Shown: piece by piece, positions 1 through 9,157 of the stretch
Layout: each line of letters begins with the position of its first letter
Numbering within the stretch: position 1 is the stretch's first letter
NCBI GenBank assembly: GCA_017938205.1
Contig: JAGBCA010000050.1
Span: 53,881-117,880, forward strand
Reading direction: 5' to 3'
Source of the DNA: Clostridia bacterium
GTDB lineage: Bacteria > Bacillota > Clostridia > Oscillospirales > CAG-272
Length of the DNA: 64,000 nt
Translations under genes and position numbers: made by a program
The notes under the pieces: model-generated
Told to the model about the DNA's origin: nothing
Databases searched by the model: none
The model's input: only the letters and a program-made list of their open reading frames with translations

Positions 1-115
1 CATCCGCGGTGTACTCGCGTATCAAAGCCGTAAAAACAGAAGAAAGCATTATGATAAATACACCGAGTATGCACAAAAACGTGATGAAATACTTCGCGAA
101 GGTTGATTTAGACAT
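1..115 (-). CDS. N-terminus of an unidentified membrane protein (partial)
   Basis: The gene runs off the left edge, so only about 38 residues are visible. They begin MSKSTFAKYF and contain one long hydrophobic stretch (ITFLCILGVFIIMLSSVF), which reads as an N-terminal transmembrane anchor or uncleaved signal followed by a charged segment. The start at 115 is preferred because AAGGAAG lies about 8 bases upstream. An in-frame ATG at 142 lacks a good ribosome binding site. The gene is divergent from gltX. Function cannot be assigned from this fragment; an anchored sensor, transporter subunit or cell-wall enzyme are all possible. Confidence 0.55.
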   Translation of the reverse strand, partial: MSKSTFAKYFITFLCILGVFIIMLSSVFTALIREYTAD

Positions 116-194
116 TTTCGCACTTCCTTTTTTGATTTCCATCTTTAATTATAACAGGACGCGATGTGCTTGTCAAACTATTTTTTTAAATCCA

Positions 195-223
195 TTGACA
201 TTATATTTAAAATATGATAAAAT
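195..223 (+). promoter_or_regulatory. Sigma-A promoter of the gltX operon
   Basis: TTGACA at 195-200 and TAAAAT at 218-223 are separated by 17 bases. The expected start lies about 35 bases before the gltX ATG, and GGAGGT follows at 254-259. Confidence 0.75.
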
Positions 224-265
224 ACTATGTGAATTTCATTTTCATTAAATTTCGGAGGTAATATC

Positions 266-1711
266 ATGACCGTTACAAGATTTGCACCCAGTCCTACGGG
301 TTATATGCATATTGGAAATCTGAGAACCGCTCTTTACGCTTATCTCATCACCAAGCACGACAATGGCAGATTTATTCTGCGCATTGAAGACACGGACAGA
401 GAGCGCCTTGTTGAGGGGGCTGTTGACGTGATTAAAGACACCCTGAAAACCACGGGCTTACTTTGGGACGAGGGTCCCGAGGTTGGCGGTGATCACGGAC
501 CTTACGTGCAGAGTGACAGAAAGCCGATCTATATGGAATACGCCAAGAAGCTTGTTGATCTTGGCGCGGCTTATTACTGCTTCTGCACCAAGGAGCGTCT
601 TGAGCAGCTGCACGAGGAGGATGCAACGGGTGGATATGACCGCCATTGCCGCAATCTTTCCAAGGAAGAGGTCGAGAAAAATCTCGCGGCAGGCCTCCCC
701 TTCGTTATTCGCCAAAAGATGCCTCTTACCGGCGTCACGACCTATACGGATGCTGTATTTGGTGAAATATCCATGAACAACGAAGAGCTGCAGGACCAGA
801 TCCTTATGAAGGCAGACGGGTATCCTACTTACAATTTTGCACACGTAGTAGATGATTATCTGATGCAGGTAACGCACGTGGTTCGCGGCTCGGAATATCT
901 GTCCTCCACCCCCAAATATGCTCTTCTTTACGATGCATTCGGGTGGGAAAGACCGACCTATGTGCATTTGCCGCTTCTGATGGGAAAAAATGCAGACGGA
1001 ACAGTGTCCAAGCTTTCCAAGCGGCACGGTGCCGTTTCCTTTGCAGATCTCGTAAACGATGGTGTTTTGCCCAAAGCGATCATCAACTATATTGCACTTC
1101 TCGGCTGGTGTCCGAAGGAAAATCAGCAGGAGATCTTCTCGCTTGAGGATCTCAAGGGGCTCTTCTCTCTGGATGGAATCTCCAAATCTCCCGCCGTATT
1201 TGATTTTGAAAAGCTGCTTTGGTTTAACGGAGAATATCTGCGCGCCATGGACGATGCAGATTTCCTGAAAGTATCCGCTCGTTTCATCAAAAGCGAGATC
1301 CATGAAGATATTAACAAAAACAAAATGCTCGCGCTCCTTAAGACGCGCATTTCCAAGCTTACCGAGCTTGACGAAAAAATGGCATTCTTCCTTGCTCTTC
1401 CCGACTATGATAAGGAGCTTTTCCTGAACAAAAAGAATAAGATCAACGAATTTGATACGGTCAAGACCGTCCTTTGCGCCGCAAAGGATGTTCTTACAAA
1501 CGTCGAAAGCTTTGATAACGACACGCTCTTTGCGGCCCTCGCTCCTCTGACAGAGAAGCTCGATCTAAAGACCGGAGCGATCATGTGGTGCATTCGCATT
1601 GCGGTCTCGGGTCTCTCTGCAACCCCGGGTGGCGCAACCGAGATCATGGAGGTCATCGGTAAAGAAGCAACACTTGCACGCATAGACTGTGCGCTTGCAA
1701 AGCTCGTATGA
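266..1711 (+). CDS. gltX: Glutamyl-tRNA synthetase
   Basis: Class I aminoacyl-tRNA synthetase that charges tRNA-Glu (and in many Clostridia also tRNA-Gln before amidation) in the cytoplasm. The 481-residue product opens with the Rossmann-fold signature FAPSPTGYMHIGNLRTALY, which contains the HIGH-like motif (HIGN, residues 15-18). The KMSKS-type loop appears as SKLSKRHG near residue 250. An all-helical anticodon-binding region fills the C-terminal third. Length matches the bacterial family. GGAGGT sits 6 bases before the ATG. It is the first gene of a co-directional operon, with the RpiR-type regulator starting 26 bases downstream. Whether it is discriminating or also charges tRNA-Gln cannot be read from the sequence. 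Confidence 0.97.
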   Translation: MTVTRFAPSPTGYMHIGNLRTALYAYLITKHDNGRFILRIEDTDRERLVEGAVDVIKDTLKTTGLLWDEGPEVGGDHGPYVQSDRKPIYMEYAKKLVDLGAAYYCFCTKERLEQLHEEDATGGYDRHCRNLSKEEVEKNLAAGLPFVIRQKMPLTGVTTYTDAVFGEISMNNEELQDQILMKADGYPTYNFAHVVDDYLMQVTHVVRGSEYLSSTPKYALLYDAFGWERPTYVHLPLLMGKNADGTVSKLSKRHGAVSFADLVNDGVLPKAIINYIALLGWCPKENQQEIFSLEDLKGLFSLDGISKSPAVFDFEKLLWFNGEYLRAMDDADFLKVSARFIKSEIHEDINKNKMLALLKTRISKLTELDEKMAFFLALPDYDKELFLNKKNKINEFDTVKTVLCAAKDVLTNVESFDNDTLFAALAPLTEKLDLKTGAIMWCIRIAVSGLSATPGGATEIMEVIGKEATLARIDCALAKLV

Positions 1712-1737
1712 TCACTCCAACTCCTTCGAGGTGAAAT

Positions 1738-2595
1738 ATGGCAATTGATATTTCTCAACGCATACGGCGTAAATACTCTACCTTTTCAAAAGGGCAGAAG
1801 AAAATAGCCACTGCCATTTTACAGGACTATGATAAGGTGGCATTTATGACCGCCGCGCGTCTCGGTCGCTTGGTTGGCGTTTCGGAATCCACCGTCGTTC
1901 GCTTTGCAGGTGAGCTCGGTTTTGAGGGCTATGCCGAGTTTCAACGCGCAGTGCAGGAGCTGATGCGCATAAAGCTCACTCCCAATCAGCGCATCGCCGT
2001 CACAAAGAACCGTGTCGGCCGCTTGGATATGATCGATTGCGTGATGGAAGCAGATATTAGAAAGATCCGCTACACCTTGAAGCACATCAACCGTGAACAT
2101 TTTCACAATGCTGTCGGCGCTATTATCAGCGCAAGAAATATATACATTATGGGCGCGCGCAGCTCGGAGGCACTTGCCTATTTCTTAAAATACAATCTAA
2201 CACTTATTTTTGACAACGTAAAATACGTGCAACCCACCTCCTCAGCCGAGTTATTCGAGCAGCTTCTTGCCATCAACGAGCAGGACGTTCTGATCGCCTT
2301 CTCCTTCCCACGTTATTTCAACAAGATGATCAGCGCGGTGAAATTTGCAAAGCAGAGCAATGCCAAGGTCGTTGTTATTACCGATTCCGAGGTTTCTCCT
2401 CTCGCTGAGCACGCATCCTTTCTCCTCACAGCACAATCGGATATGGCTTCCTTCTCGGATTCACTTGTTGCACCTTTCAGCATTCTGAATGCACTGATTG
2501 CAGAGATCGCGCAGCAGATCGAGGGGCGTATCACCAGACGCTTTGAAAAGCTCGAAAAGGTGTGGGATGAATACAACGTATATTCCAAACGATAA
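1738..2595 (+). CDS. MurR/RpiR-family transcriptional regulator
   Basis: The 285-residue protein has an N-terminal RpiR-type helix-turn-helix (about residues 1-77, with KGQKKIATAIL and VGVSESTVVRFAGELGF). A SIS sugar-phosphate-binding domain follows (about 105-240, with IYIMGARSSEALAYFLKY and VVVITDSEVSPLAE). Such proteins usually sense a phosphosugar or amino-sugar phosphate and control nearby metabolic genes. Here the neighbours are housekeeping genes (gltX, a flavoprotein, cmk-plsC), so the target is not evident. It sits 26 bases after gltX and 17 before the next gene, so it is probably in the same transcript. The family assignment is firm; ligand and targets are unknown. Confidence 0.9.
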   Translation: MAIDISQRIRRKYSTFSKGQKKIATAILQDYDKVAFMTAARLGRLVGVSESTVVRFAGELGFEGYAEFQRAVQELMRIKLTPNQRIAVTKNRVGRLDMIDCVMEADIRKIRYTLKHINREHFHNAVGAIISARNIYIMGARSSEALAYFLKYNLTLIFDNVKYVQPTSSAELFEQLLAINEQDVLIAFSFPRYFNKMISAVKFAKQSNAKVVVITDSEVSPLAEHASFLLTAQSDMASFSDSLVAPFSILNALIAEIAQQIEGRITRRFEKLEKVWDEYNVYSKR

Positions 2596-2612
2596 AGGAT
2601 ACGATTCTTTTT

Positions 2613-3836
2613 ATGGATGAAACAACGAAAATTGCCGTGATCGGAGGCGGTGCGGCCGGGCTTATGGCCGCAGGAACGGCGGCTTCACTCGGTGCTGACG
2701 TTACGATCTTTGAGCACATGCAATATGTCGGGCGAAAGATCGGCATTACAGGCAAAGGCAGATGCAACGTAACAAACGCCTGCACTTTGCAGGAATTTAT
2801 GGAAAACGTGCCAAGAAATCCGCGTTTTCTTTATGCCGCTCTTTCTGCATTGACCCCCGATGACACGATGCAGTTTTTTGAATCCCTCGGTGTAAAGCTC
2901 AAGGTGGAGCGCGCACGGCGCGTTTTTCCCGAAAGCGATAAGGCGGCCACCATCGTGAACGCACTTCGAAAATACACGCAAGGTACGAAAATCCTGCAAG
3001 AAAAGGTCACTTCTGTCACAAAAGAAGAAAAAGGGTTCATTATCAACGGAAACGATGCACGGATCTATGATAAGGTGATTCTTGCCACAGGTGGACGTTC
3101 ATACCCCCGTACCGGGTCGGACGGCTCGGGGCACCGTCTTGCACGAAAGCTTGGTCACACGGTAACGCCGCTTTCGCCCTCACTTGTGCCTCTTGAATCC
3201 CCCTCCCCTTACTGTGAAAGGATGCAGGGGCTTTCGCTCAAAAACGTTGGGATACGCATCGAAAAAGGCGGAAAGCTTCTCTATTCCGATTTTGGAGAAA
3301 TGCTTTTTACCCATTTCGGTGTCAGCGGCCCGATGATCCTTTCCGCATCTGCGCATCTTTCGGGAGAAAGCCTTGATGGCGTTTCGCTTCTGATCGATTT
3401 CAAAAGTGCGCTCGATGAAAAAACGCTGGATGCACGTCTTATATCCATATTTGAGAAGGAAAGCAATAAGGATTTTGCCAATGCACTTTCTTCGCTTCTT
3501 CCCTCTACCGCTATTGACGTTTTTATCGATGCGTCCGGGATTCCGCCCCATAAAAAGGTGCGTGAGATCACCAAGGAGGAAAGACGGCGGCTTCTCTCGC
3601 TTCTCAAGAGCTTTTGCATTCCGCTCTCCGGATTTCGCCCGATCGAGGAAGCGATCATTACGCGTGGCGGGATCGAAGTGAAGGAGATCTCTCCCAAAAC
3701 CATGGAATCAAAGATCTGCCCCGGCCTCTATCTCGCAGGCGAGATCATTGACGTTGATGCCTATACCGGCGGATACAATCTGCAGATTGCCTTTTCAACC
3801 GGATATTTGGCCGGAAAAAGTGCAGCAGAATATTAA
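2613..3836 (+). CDS. HI0933/YhiN-family FAD-dependent oxidoreductase
   Basis: Flavoprotein of 407 residues. The N-terminus has a dinucleotide-binding fold (IAVIGGGAAGLMAAGTAASLGADVTIFE, quoted as the GxGxxG region at residues 9-16). The family signature GRKIGITGKGRCNVTN follows, with LATGGRSYPRTGSDGSG near residue 155. The C-terminus carries a second FAD-contact motif, LYLAGEIIDVDAYTGGYNLQIA. HI0933-family proteins include BaiN-type enzymes that reduce bile-acid intermediates, but most members are unassigned. The context (between an RpiR regulator and cmk-plsC) is a common Clostridia arrangement and suggests a housekeeping flavin role rather than a dedicated catabolic one. Substrate is unknown. 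Confidence 0.9.
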   Translation: MDETTKIAVIGGGAAGLMAAGTAASLGADVTIFEHMQYVGRKIGITGKGRCNVTNACTLQEFMENVPRNPRFLYAALSALTPDDTMQFFESLGVKLKVERARRVFPESDKAATIVNALRKYTQGTKILQEKVTSVTKEEKGFIINGNDARIYDKVILATGGRSYPRTGSDGSGHRLARKLGHTVTPLSPSLVPLESPSPYCERMQGLSLKNVGIRIEKGGKLLYSDFGEMLFTHFGVSGPMILSASAHLSGESLDGVSLLIDFKSALDEKTLDARLISIFEKESNKDFANALSSLLPSTAIDVFIDASGIPPHKKVREITKEERRRLLSLLKSFCIPLSGFRPIEEAIITRGGIEVKEISPKTMESKICPGLYLAGEIIDVDAYTGGYNLQIAFSTGYLAGKSAAEY

Positions 3837-3852
3837 ACGCAAAGGAGCTACT

Positions 3853-5139
3853 ATGACTCATATTGCAATTGACGGTCCCGGAGGCGCCGGTAAATCCTCC
3901 GTCGCTAAGCTGATTGCAGCAAGGCTGAAATTTATATACGTTGACACCGGCGCGCTTTATCGAGCCGTTGGATACTACATGGTATCAAACGGGATCGCAC
4001 CAAGTGACAAAGAAAAAGTGATTGCCGCACTCCCATCTGTTAAGATCACCTTAAAATTCACCGACAAGCAGGAGCTTTATCTCTGCGGCAAGGACGTTGG
4101 AGATAAAATCCGTACCCCTGAAATATCTATGGCGGCAAGCACCGTCAGCGCAATTCCCGAGGTACGTGCCTTTTTGCTTGACACGCAACGAAATATCGCA
4201 AAAAAGAATAATGTCATTATGGATGGACGCGATATAGGTACCGTTATCCTTCCCAAGGCGGATCTGAAGATTTTTCTGTTTGCTTCTCCCGAGGCGCGTG
4301 CACAGCGCCGATACGAGGAGCTGAAGAACAAGGGCGAGGTTACTACCTACGAGGCAGTGCTTGCAGAAATGAATGAGCGTGACAAGAATGATTCCACAAG
4401 AGCGACGGCCCCCTGCGTTCCCGCAGAGGATGCCATTTTGCTTGACAATTCCACGCTCGATCTCAACGGTACCGCGGATGCAATTATTTCACTTCTCGAA
4501 AAACGAAAAAAACTCACGAAAGAGATCCGCAACTACTCGTTTTGGAGAGCTATTCTCGGCGCACCGCTCCGTGTTCTCTTCGGGGTCAAGCTCATCGGAA
4601 AAGAAAATATCCCCAATGAGGGCGGTGTTCTGATCTGTGCAAACCACATTGGAATGCGTGACCCCGTTCTGTTGGCAGCCTCATATCCACGCCAGGTTCG
4701 TTTTCTTGCAAAAAAGGAGCTCTTCTCCGTGCCTATCATCCGCGGTATCATCACCGCGTTTGGCGCAATTCGCCTCGATCGCTCCACCAGCGACGTGGGC
4801 GCACTTAAAAAAGCCGAGGAAATGATACGATTCCGCCAAACGGTAGCCATCTTCCCACAGGGGCACAGAAATCCTTCTACCCCCGTAGGTGAAACCGAAT
4901 TTAAGCGCGGTGCATCCTTTATTGTATCTCATACAGGGTGCAGCGTTCTTCCCGTCTATATCCAAACCAAAAATCAAAAATACGGCCTTTTCCGCCGCGT
5001 GAAGCTCCACATCGGAAAGCTTATCCCCCCCGAGCAGTTATTGTCACGCGAGGGTGAAAGCGGTTACGAAGCCATCATTGATCGCATCCGCGAAGCCATC
5101 ATTGACCTGGAAGCAAAGGCAAACGGAGAAGTCAAATAA
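3853..5139 (+). CDS. cmk-plsC: Fused cytidylate kinase and 1-acylglycerol-3-phosphate acyltransferase
   Basis: Two-domain protein of 428 residues. Residues 1-220 are a CMP/dCMP kinase: P-loop IDGPGGAGKSS near the N-terminus, DTGALYRAVG, and MDGRDIGTVILP. Residues 240-428 are a PlsC acyltransferase: the HX4D-type motif appears as ANHIGMRDPVLL and the FPQGHRNP motif follows, so both catalytic regions look intact. The kinase phosphorylates CMP for nucleotide pools. The acyltransferase makes phosphatidic acid at the membrane. The ATG at 3853 is chosen over an upstream in-frame ATG because AAAGGAG lies at 3841-3847 and the kinase family begins here. The stop is one base before ispH, so the two are translationally linked. 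Confidence 0.93.
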   Translation: MTHIAIDGPGGAGKSSVAKLIAARLKFIYVDTGALYRAVGYYMVSNGIAPSDKEKVIAALPSVKITLKFTDKQELYLCGKDVGDKIRTPEISMAASTVSAIPEVRAFLLDTQRNIAKKNNVIMDGRDIGTVILPKADLKIFLFASPEARAQRRYEELKNKGEVTTYEAVLAEMNERDKNDSTRATAPCVPAEDAILLDNSTLDLNGTADAIISLLEKRKKLTKEIRNYSFWRAILGAPLRVLFGVKLIGKENIPNEGGVLICANHIGMRDPVLLAASYPRQVRFLAKKELFSVPIIRGIITAFGAIRLDRSTSDVGALKKAEEMIRFRQTVAIFPQGHRNPSTPVGETEFKRGASFIVSHTGCSVLPVYIQTKNQKYGLFRRVKLHIGKLIPPEQLLSREGESGYEAIIDRIREAIIDLEAKANGEVK

Positions 5140-5140
5140 T

Positions 5141-6004
5141 ATGGAAGTCATTCTTGCCAAAAATGCCGGCTTTTGTCCCGGCGTGAAGCGTGCGGTGGAC
5201 AAAGCACTCGCATATAAAGATGTTCCCCATACTTATACGCTCGGTGCTTTGATCCATAATCCCGTTTTTCTCAAAAGACTTGAGGATATTGGGATACGAT
5301 CGATCGAATTCGATGAGATCCTCGCAGAGCTTGACGCTATTGCGCCCAAAACGATGCACCTCATTCTTCGAACGCACGGCGTTCCAAAGGAGCAGGAGAC
5401 TGCACTTCGTGCGCTTGCATCGGAGAGCGGACGGCTGGATATTATTGATATGACCTGTCCCTTCGTAAAAAATATTCACCGTATTGCCGAGGAGAATACG
5501 TCGGATAAAACAGCATTTATCCATTTCTGCCACAAGGACCATCCCGAGGCGCTCGGCAACATGAGCTACGCAAAGGGAGAAAAATACGCCATTTCCTCCC
5601 TTGACGAGCTGAAAATGTTAAATTTAGATGGCAAAATTCCTATATTATGTTCACAAACGACCGAGAATTTGGTGGAATTTAAAAAAATTAAAAATTTTTT
5701 GAAAAACCTATATACAAATGCGATTTTTTTTGATACAATATGTAGTGTCACTGAAATCAGGCAAACCGAGGCCACTGCTCTCGCGAAGGTCTCAGATGGG
5801 ATGATCGTGATCGGAGGAAAAAACAGCTCGAACACGCAAAAGCTTTTTGCACTATGTAAGGAGCACTGCAAAGAAACGATCTGCATTGAATCCGCATCCG
5901 AGATCCCGAAAGACTTCCCTATTGGGAAACAAAAAATTGGTATAACTGCCGGTGCCTCCACGCCCGGCGATATAATAACGGAGGTTTTAAAACTATGGAA
6001 ATGA
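5141..6004 (+). CDS. ispH: 4-hydroxy-3-methylbut-2-enyl diphosphate reductase
   Basis: Last step of the MEP isoprenoid pathway: reduces HMBPP to IPP and DMAPP using a [4Fe-4S] cluster. The 287-residue protein carries the three cluster cysteines in their family contexts: AGFCPGVKRAV near residue 13, DMTCPFVKN near 107 and TICSVTEIRQ near 200. It also has the RTHGVP and TAGASTPGDII motifs. The start at 5141 follows the cmk-plsC stop by one base, with GGAGAA upstream. The gene end overlaps the S1 gene by 10 bases. ispE of the same pathway lies at 32983. A short stretch around 5615-5750 is unusually AT-rich compared with its flanks. Confidence 0.95.
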   Translation: MEVILAKNAGFCPGVKRAVDKALAYKDVPHTYTLGALIHNPVFLKRLEDIGIRSIEFDEILAELDAIAPKTMHLILRTHGVPKEQETALRALASESGRLDIIDMTCPFVKNIHRIAEENTSDKTAFIHFCHKDHPEALGNMSYAKGEKYAISSLDELKMLNLDGKIPILCSQTTENLVEFKKIKNFLKNLYTNAIFFDTICSVTEIRQTEATALAKVSDGMIVIGGKNSSNTQKLFALCKEHCKETICIESASEIPKDFPIGKQKIGITAGASTPGDIITEVLKLWK

Positions 6005-7191
6005 CAGAGAACAACTTTGTTACAATGCTGGAGGAATCAATCAAACCTTTACATACAGGAGAAACCGTGACCGGTATCGTGTACGCTATTACCGATAACG
6101 AGATCTATCTTGATCTCGGCGCAAAGTTTACCGGCGTGATCGTTAAAGAGCAGATCACCGACGATGCATCGGCGAAGCTCCAGGATATGTTTAAGGTAGG
6201 CGATGAGGTTACCGCCTTCGTCATCAGAGTGGAAGATGGCAAGGGCATGGCTACCCTCTCTAAGACGCGCGTTGACCGCGACAGAAGCTGGATCGTTCTT
6301 AAGGAAGCATTCGAGGCAGGCACTGACCTTGAAGGCGAGGTTACCGCTGTTGTAAAGGGTGGCGTTGTTATGAACGTTGCATCCAACCGCGTATTCGTTC
6401 CCGCTTCTCAGACCGGTATTCCCAAGGATGGCGATATGTCCGTTCTTGTCGGAACCACCCAGAAGGTCCGTCTCATCGAGTTTGACGAGGGCAAGAAAAA
6501 GGCTCTCGGATCGATCAAGGTTATCCTCAACGAGGCAAAGAAGGCCGCTGAGGATGCTATTTGGGCCACCCTTGAGGTTGGTGCTCACTATCGCGGCGTT
6601 GTTAAGAATCTCGTCCCCTACGGTGCTTTCGTAGACATCGGCGGTGTTGATGGTATGGTTCACAATTCCGAGCTTTCCTGGAAGAGAATCAAGCACCCTT
6701 CCGTGGTTGTATCCGTTGGTCAGGAGATCGAGGTATTCATCAAGGAGCTTGACACCGAGAAGAGAAGAATTTCTCTTGGCTACAAGACGCAGGAGAATGA
6801 TACCTGGTACCAGTTCACCCAGAAGTACAGCGTTGGTGACATCGTTCCCGCTAAGATCGTTTCCCTTATGCCCTTCGGCGCATTCGCTGAGGTTTACGAG
6901 GACGTTGACGGCTTGATCCACATCTCCAGAATCTCCACCGAGAGAGTAAACTCCCCTGCTGACGTTCTTTCCATCGGTCAGATCGTAAATGTTAAGATCA
7001 CCGAGATCGACGACGAGAACAGAAAGCTTGCGCTTTCCATCCGTGCGATCGAGGAGGCTGAGAAGAAGGCTGCTGAGGCTGAGGCAAGAGCTGCTGAAAA
7101 GGCCGCAAGAGATGCCGAGAGAGCTGAAGAGGAAAAGAGAATCGCCGAGGAAAGAGCCGATATGGCTCCCTACATCGTAGGTTCCATTTGA
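5995..7191 (+). CDS. rpsA: S1 RNA-binding domain protein (ribosomal protein S1-like)
   Basis: The 398-residue protein has about four consecutive S1 OB-folds (roughly residues 17-85, 100-170, 190-258 and 275-345). The last two are the most canonical (PYGAFVDIGGVDGMVHNSELS, and MPFGAFAEVYEDVDGLIHISRIS, each ending in a KRRISL/NRKLAL strand). A charged Ala/Glu/Lys/Arg coiled-coil-like tail follows. It is shorter than the six-domain proteobacterial S1 and matches the Firmicutes type that binds mRNA and may act in translation initiation or RNA stability. In many Clostridia it is fused to IspH; here it is a separate frame overlapping ispH by 10 bases. GGAGG at 5980-5984 supports ATG 5995 over the ATG at 6001. 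Confidence 0.9.
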   Translation: MEMTENNFVTMLEESIKPLHTGETVTGIVYAITDNEIYLDLGAKFTGVIVKEQITDDASAKLQDMFKVGDEVTAFVIRVEDGKGMATLSKTRVDRDRSWIVLKEAFEAGTDLEGEVTAVVKGGVVMNVASNRVFVPASQTGIPKDGDMSVLVGTTQKVRLIEFDEGKKKALGSIKVILNEAKKAAEDAIWATLEVGAHYRGVVKNLVPYGAFVDIGGVDGMVHNSELSWKRIKHPSVVVSVGQEIEVFIKELDTEKRRISLGYKTQENDTWYQFTQKYSVGDIVPAKIVSLMPFGAFAEVYEDVDGLIHISRISTERVNSPADVLSIGQIVNVKITEIDDENRKLALSIRAIEEAEKKAAEAEARAAEKAARDAERAEEEKRIAEERADMAPYIVGSI

Positions 7192-7206
7192 TTTTTCGAA
7201 CAATCT

Positions 7207-7249
7207 ATAAAAACTCCTTGCTTCAATAAATGAAGCAAGGAGTTTTTAT
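7207..7249. terminator. Bidirectional intrinsic terminator after rpsA
   Basis: A perfect 19-bp stem (7207-7225 paired with 7231-7249) closes a 5-base loop. T runs are present on both strands. It separates the gltX-rpsA operon from the convergent gene at 7250-9157. Confidence 0.92.
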
Positions 7250-9157
7250 TTAAACCGAAAGCTCAAAGGCTGCCATTCCATACGGCGCAACGTCACCAAT
7301 AATACGAACGTTGTTCCCTTCCAAAATGCACTCGCAACCAACCGTTCTAATGCTCTTATAAGCACGATCAAGCATAACAACCGGTGAAATGATTTCGTCG
7401 ATACTCATATTGAAAAGTGCAACGGCCAAAGTGCCGTCATTCTCGCTCCTCGCCGTTTGCATATAGAGATAAGGATGCTTTTCGCACACAACCGGCATAG
7501 TTTTACCGCAAAGCCATTCGATCGCACGAATGAGCTGAGCCTGCCTATAGTAGTTGTTGAAATAATTATAATTGTTTTTACTGCTTCGGTACGCATCGAT
7601 CAGAAGAACAAAATAACGCTCTCCCGCCTTATTTTTATAGAAATAAGAGGCCGGTGCGCCATTCGGCATAAAGGTGCTATCAATTTCCGCTTTAGGCGAG
7701 ATTTTCGCTTTCTGCATTGCAATATCGTTGATGCCGCGAATCTCATCCATTTCTTTTTCAAAATATTCGCCTGTATAGTTTGCACTTTCACAGGATTTTA
7801 ATCCTGTATCAAATCCACGCTTGGAAAGAATGCGCGCCGCAACTGCATCAAGGATCAGACCGTTTTTCATATCCTGAGCATCAATATATCTTGCATTTTC
7901 GCCAAAAACGATCGTAGGATAGTCGGACGAAGGAGTATAAACCGTAGGAATGGAGTTTTCGCTCGCAAGCTTCTGTGCTATGCTGAAATAGGCGTTCCAC
8001 GCAAAGGAAGAAATGCCGGGCTCGTATTTTTGGGGAAGGTCGTATTTTTTCACCTTGTGCATTGCTTCAAACACACGAAGACCGATATGTTTCTTCCCTG
8101 CAAAAAATTCTGCAAGCCGCGAGCGAAGCTCTGCATTCCGTACGTGACGATCACAATAGCCCGTTTCGTAGCCGAAGGGGCGGTTATAATCCAACATATA
8201 TTTGAGTCGGCCTTCCACACTGCCGGAGGCAAGGACGGCAAAATCAAAGATTTCCAACTGCCGTGCGGGTACGGCGTACCGAGGACGCGGATACACGTCT
8301 CCCTCTGAAAAAAGTTCGATATCCTCTCCCTCGCACCAAGCCGCCTGCATACGCGTATGCTCCACAGCATACTGTACACGCGGACCGTGATACGGCGCAC
8401 CAATGGTACGAATGAAAGGTCTCGTTTTACCTGCAAAAGCCTTAGCGAGAGCAATCATATCCGTTCCTTCAAAATCCCATGTGGTGTAGACGGCGCAAGC
8501 ACCGAGACGGATGTTTTCGTTGATCTCATCTACGGCAGAACGAAGTTGGTAAGCAAAATCCAAAAGTGTTTCGCCCATAAGATCCATCCAAGCTGTGCGA
8601 TATTTGTTTTCCCCGCCCGTAAAAGCAAGCTCCTCCATTTTTTCATAAGGAATTTGCTCACCCAAGCGATCACAAAGGATCTTCATATGCCGATCACAAC
8701 AGCAACCCATATTATATTGTCGGATATTGAGGCGAAAATCATCATCCAGCATAATGAGATCGGGTCCCATTTTTGCTACTGTTTGAATCGCGCGAATAAA
8801 GCACGCTCTGAATTTTTCATCTAAGGGGCAAAAGCCTTCCTGTGCCATATGGCCATCAGCGCCACGGATACGCGTGAAATCCGCCACGTATTCGCTCTGT
8901 GTGCTATGTGCAAGAATGCCGCCGTGACCAAAGGAATCCATCCATACACCGACCTCAAACCCTTCACTCTTAAAATAGGAAATGGCGCGTGTCATACGTT
9001 CAGGCGCACTGTATAGATAACAGTTCGTGCGTGTGATCGCCTCTGTAGAAAATAGAAACACACGCTCTGCGCCAATTCTCCTAAGTTCTTCCGCATATTT
9101 TTTCTTTGTTTCATCATTGAGAACTTCAATACTGAGCGGTACAGAAAGCTTATACAT
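7250..9157 (-). CDS. Putative glycoside hydrolase with TIM-barrel catalytic domain
   Basis: The 635-residue cytoplasmic protein has no signal peptide. The N-terminal half reads as a (beta/alpha)8 barrel of the kind seen in GH42/GHL-type hydrolases: an early strand FEVGVWMDSFGHGG, a strand ending IMLDDDFRLN near residue 140, and a later segment EDIELFSEGDVYPRPRY with candidate catalytic carboxylates. A Rossmann-like or trimerisation-like middle domain and a C-terminal beta-sandwich follow. I cannot place it in one GH family with confidence. It overlaps the upstream GH78-like gene by 8 bases and is the last gene of the four-gene minus-strand island read from 13726, so it probably acts on the same glycan. 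Confidence 0.6.
   Translation of the reverse strand: MYKLSVPLSIEVLNDETKKKYAEELRRIGAERVFLFSTEAITRTNCYLYSAPERMTRAISYFKSEGFEVGVWMDSFGHGGILAHSTQSEYVADFTRIRGADGHMAQEGFCPLDEKFRACFIRAIQTVAKMGPDLIMLDDDFRLNIRQYNMGCCCDRHMKILCDRLGEQIPYEKMEELAFTGGENKYRTAWMDLMGETLLDFAYQLRSAVDEINENIRLGACAVYTTWDFEGTDMIALAKAFAGKTRPFIRTIGAPYHGPRVQYAVEHTRMQAAWCEGEDIELFSEGDVYPRPRYAVPARQLEIFDFAVLASGSVEGRLKYMLDYNRPFGYETGYCDRHVRNAELRSRLAEFFAGKKHIGLRVFEAMHKVKKYDLPQKYEPGISSFAWNAYFSIAQKLASENSIPTVYTPSSDYPTIVFGENARYIDAQDMKNGLILDAVAARILSKRGFDTGLKSCESANYTGEYFEKEMDEIRGINDIAMQKAKISPKAEIDSTFMPNGAPASYFYKNKAGERYFVLLIDAYRSSKNNYNYFNNYYRQAQLIRAIEWLCGKTMPVVCEKHPYLYMQTARSENDGTLAVALFNMSIDEIISPVVMLDRAYKSIRTVGCECILEGNNVRIIGDVAPYGMAAFELSV

Noticed and set aside
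6049-7203. Long minus-strand ORF antisense to rpsA (384 residues)
   Set aside because: A shadow of codon bias in the S1 gene. No ribosome binding site, and the plus-strand frame has clear S1 domains.
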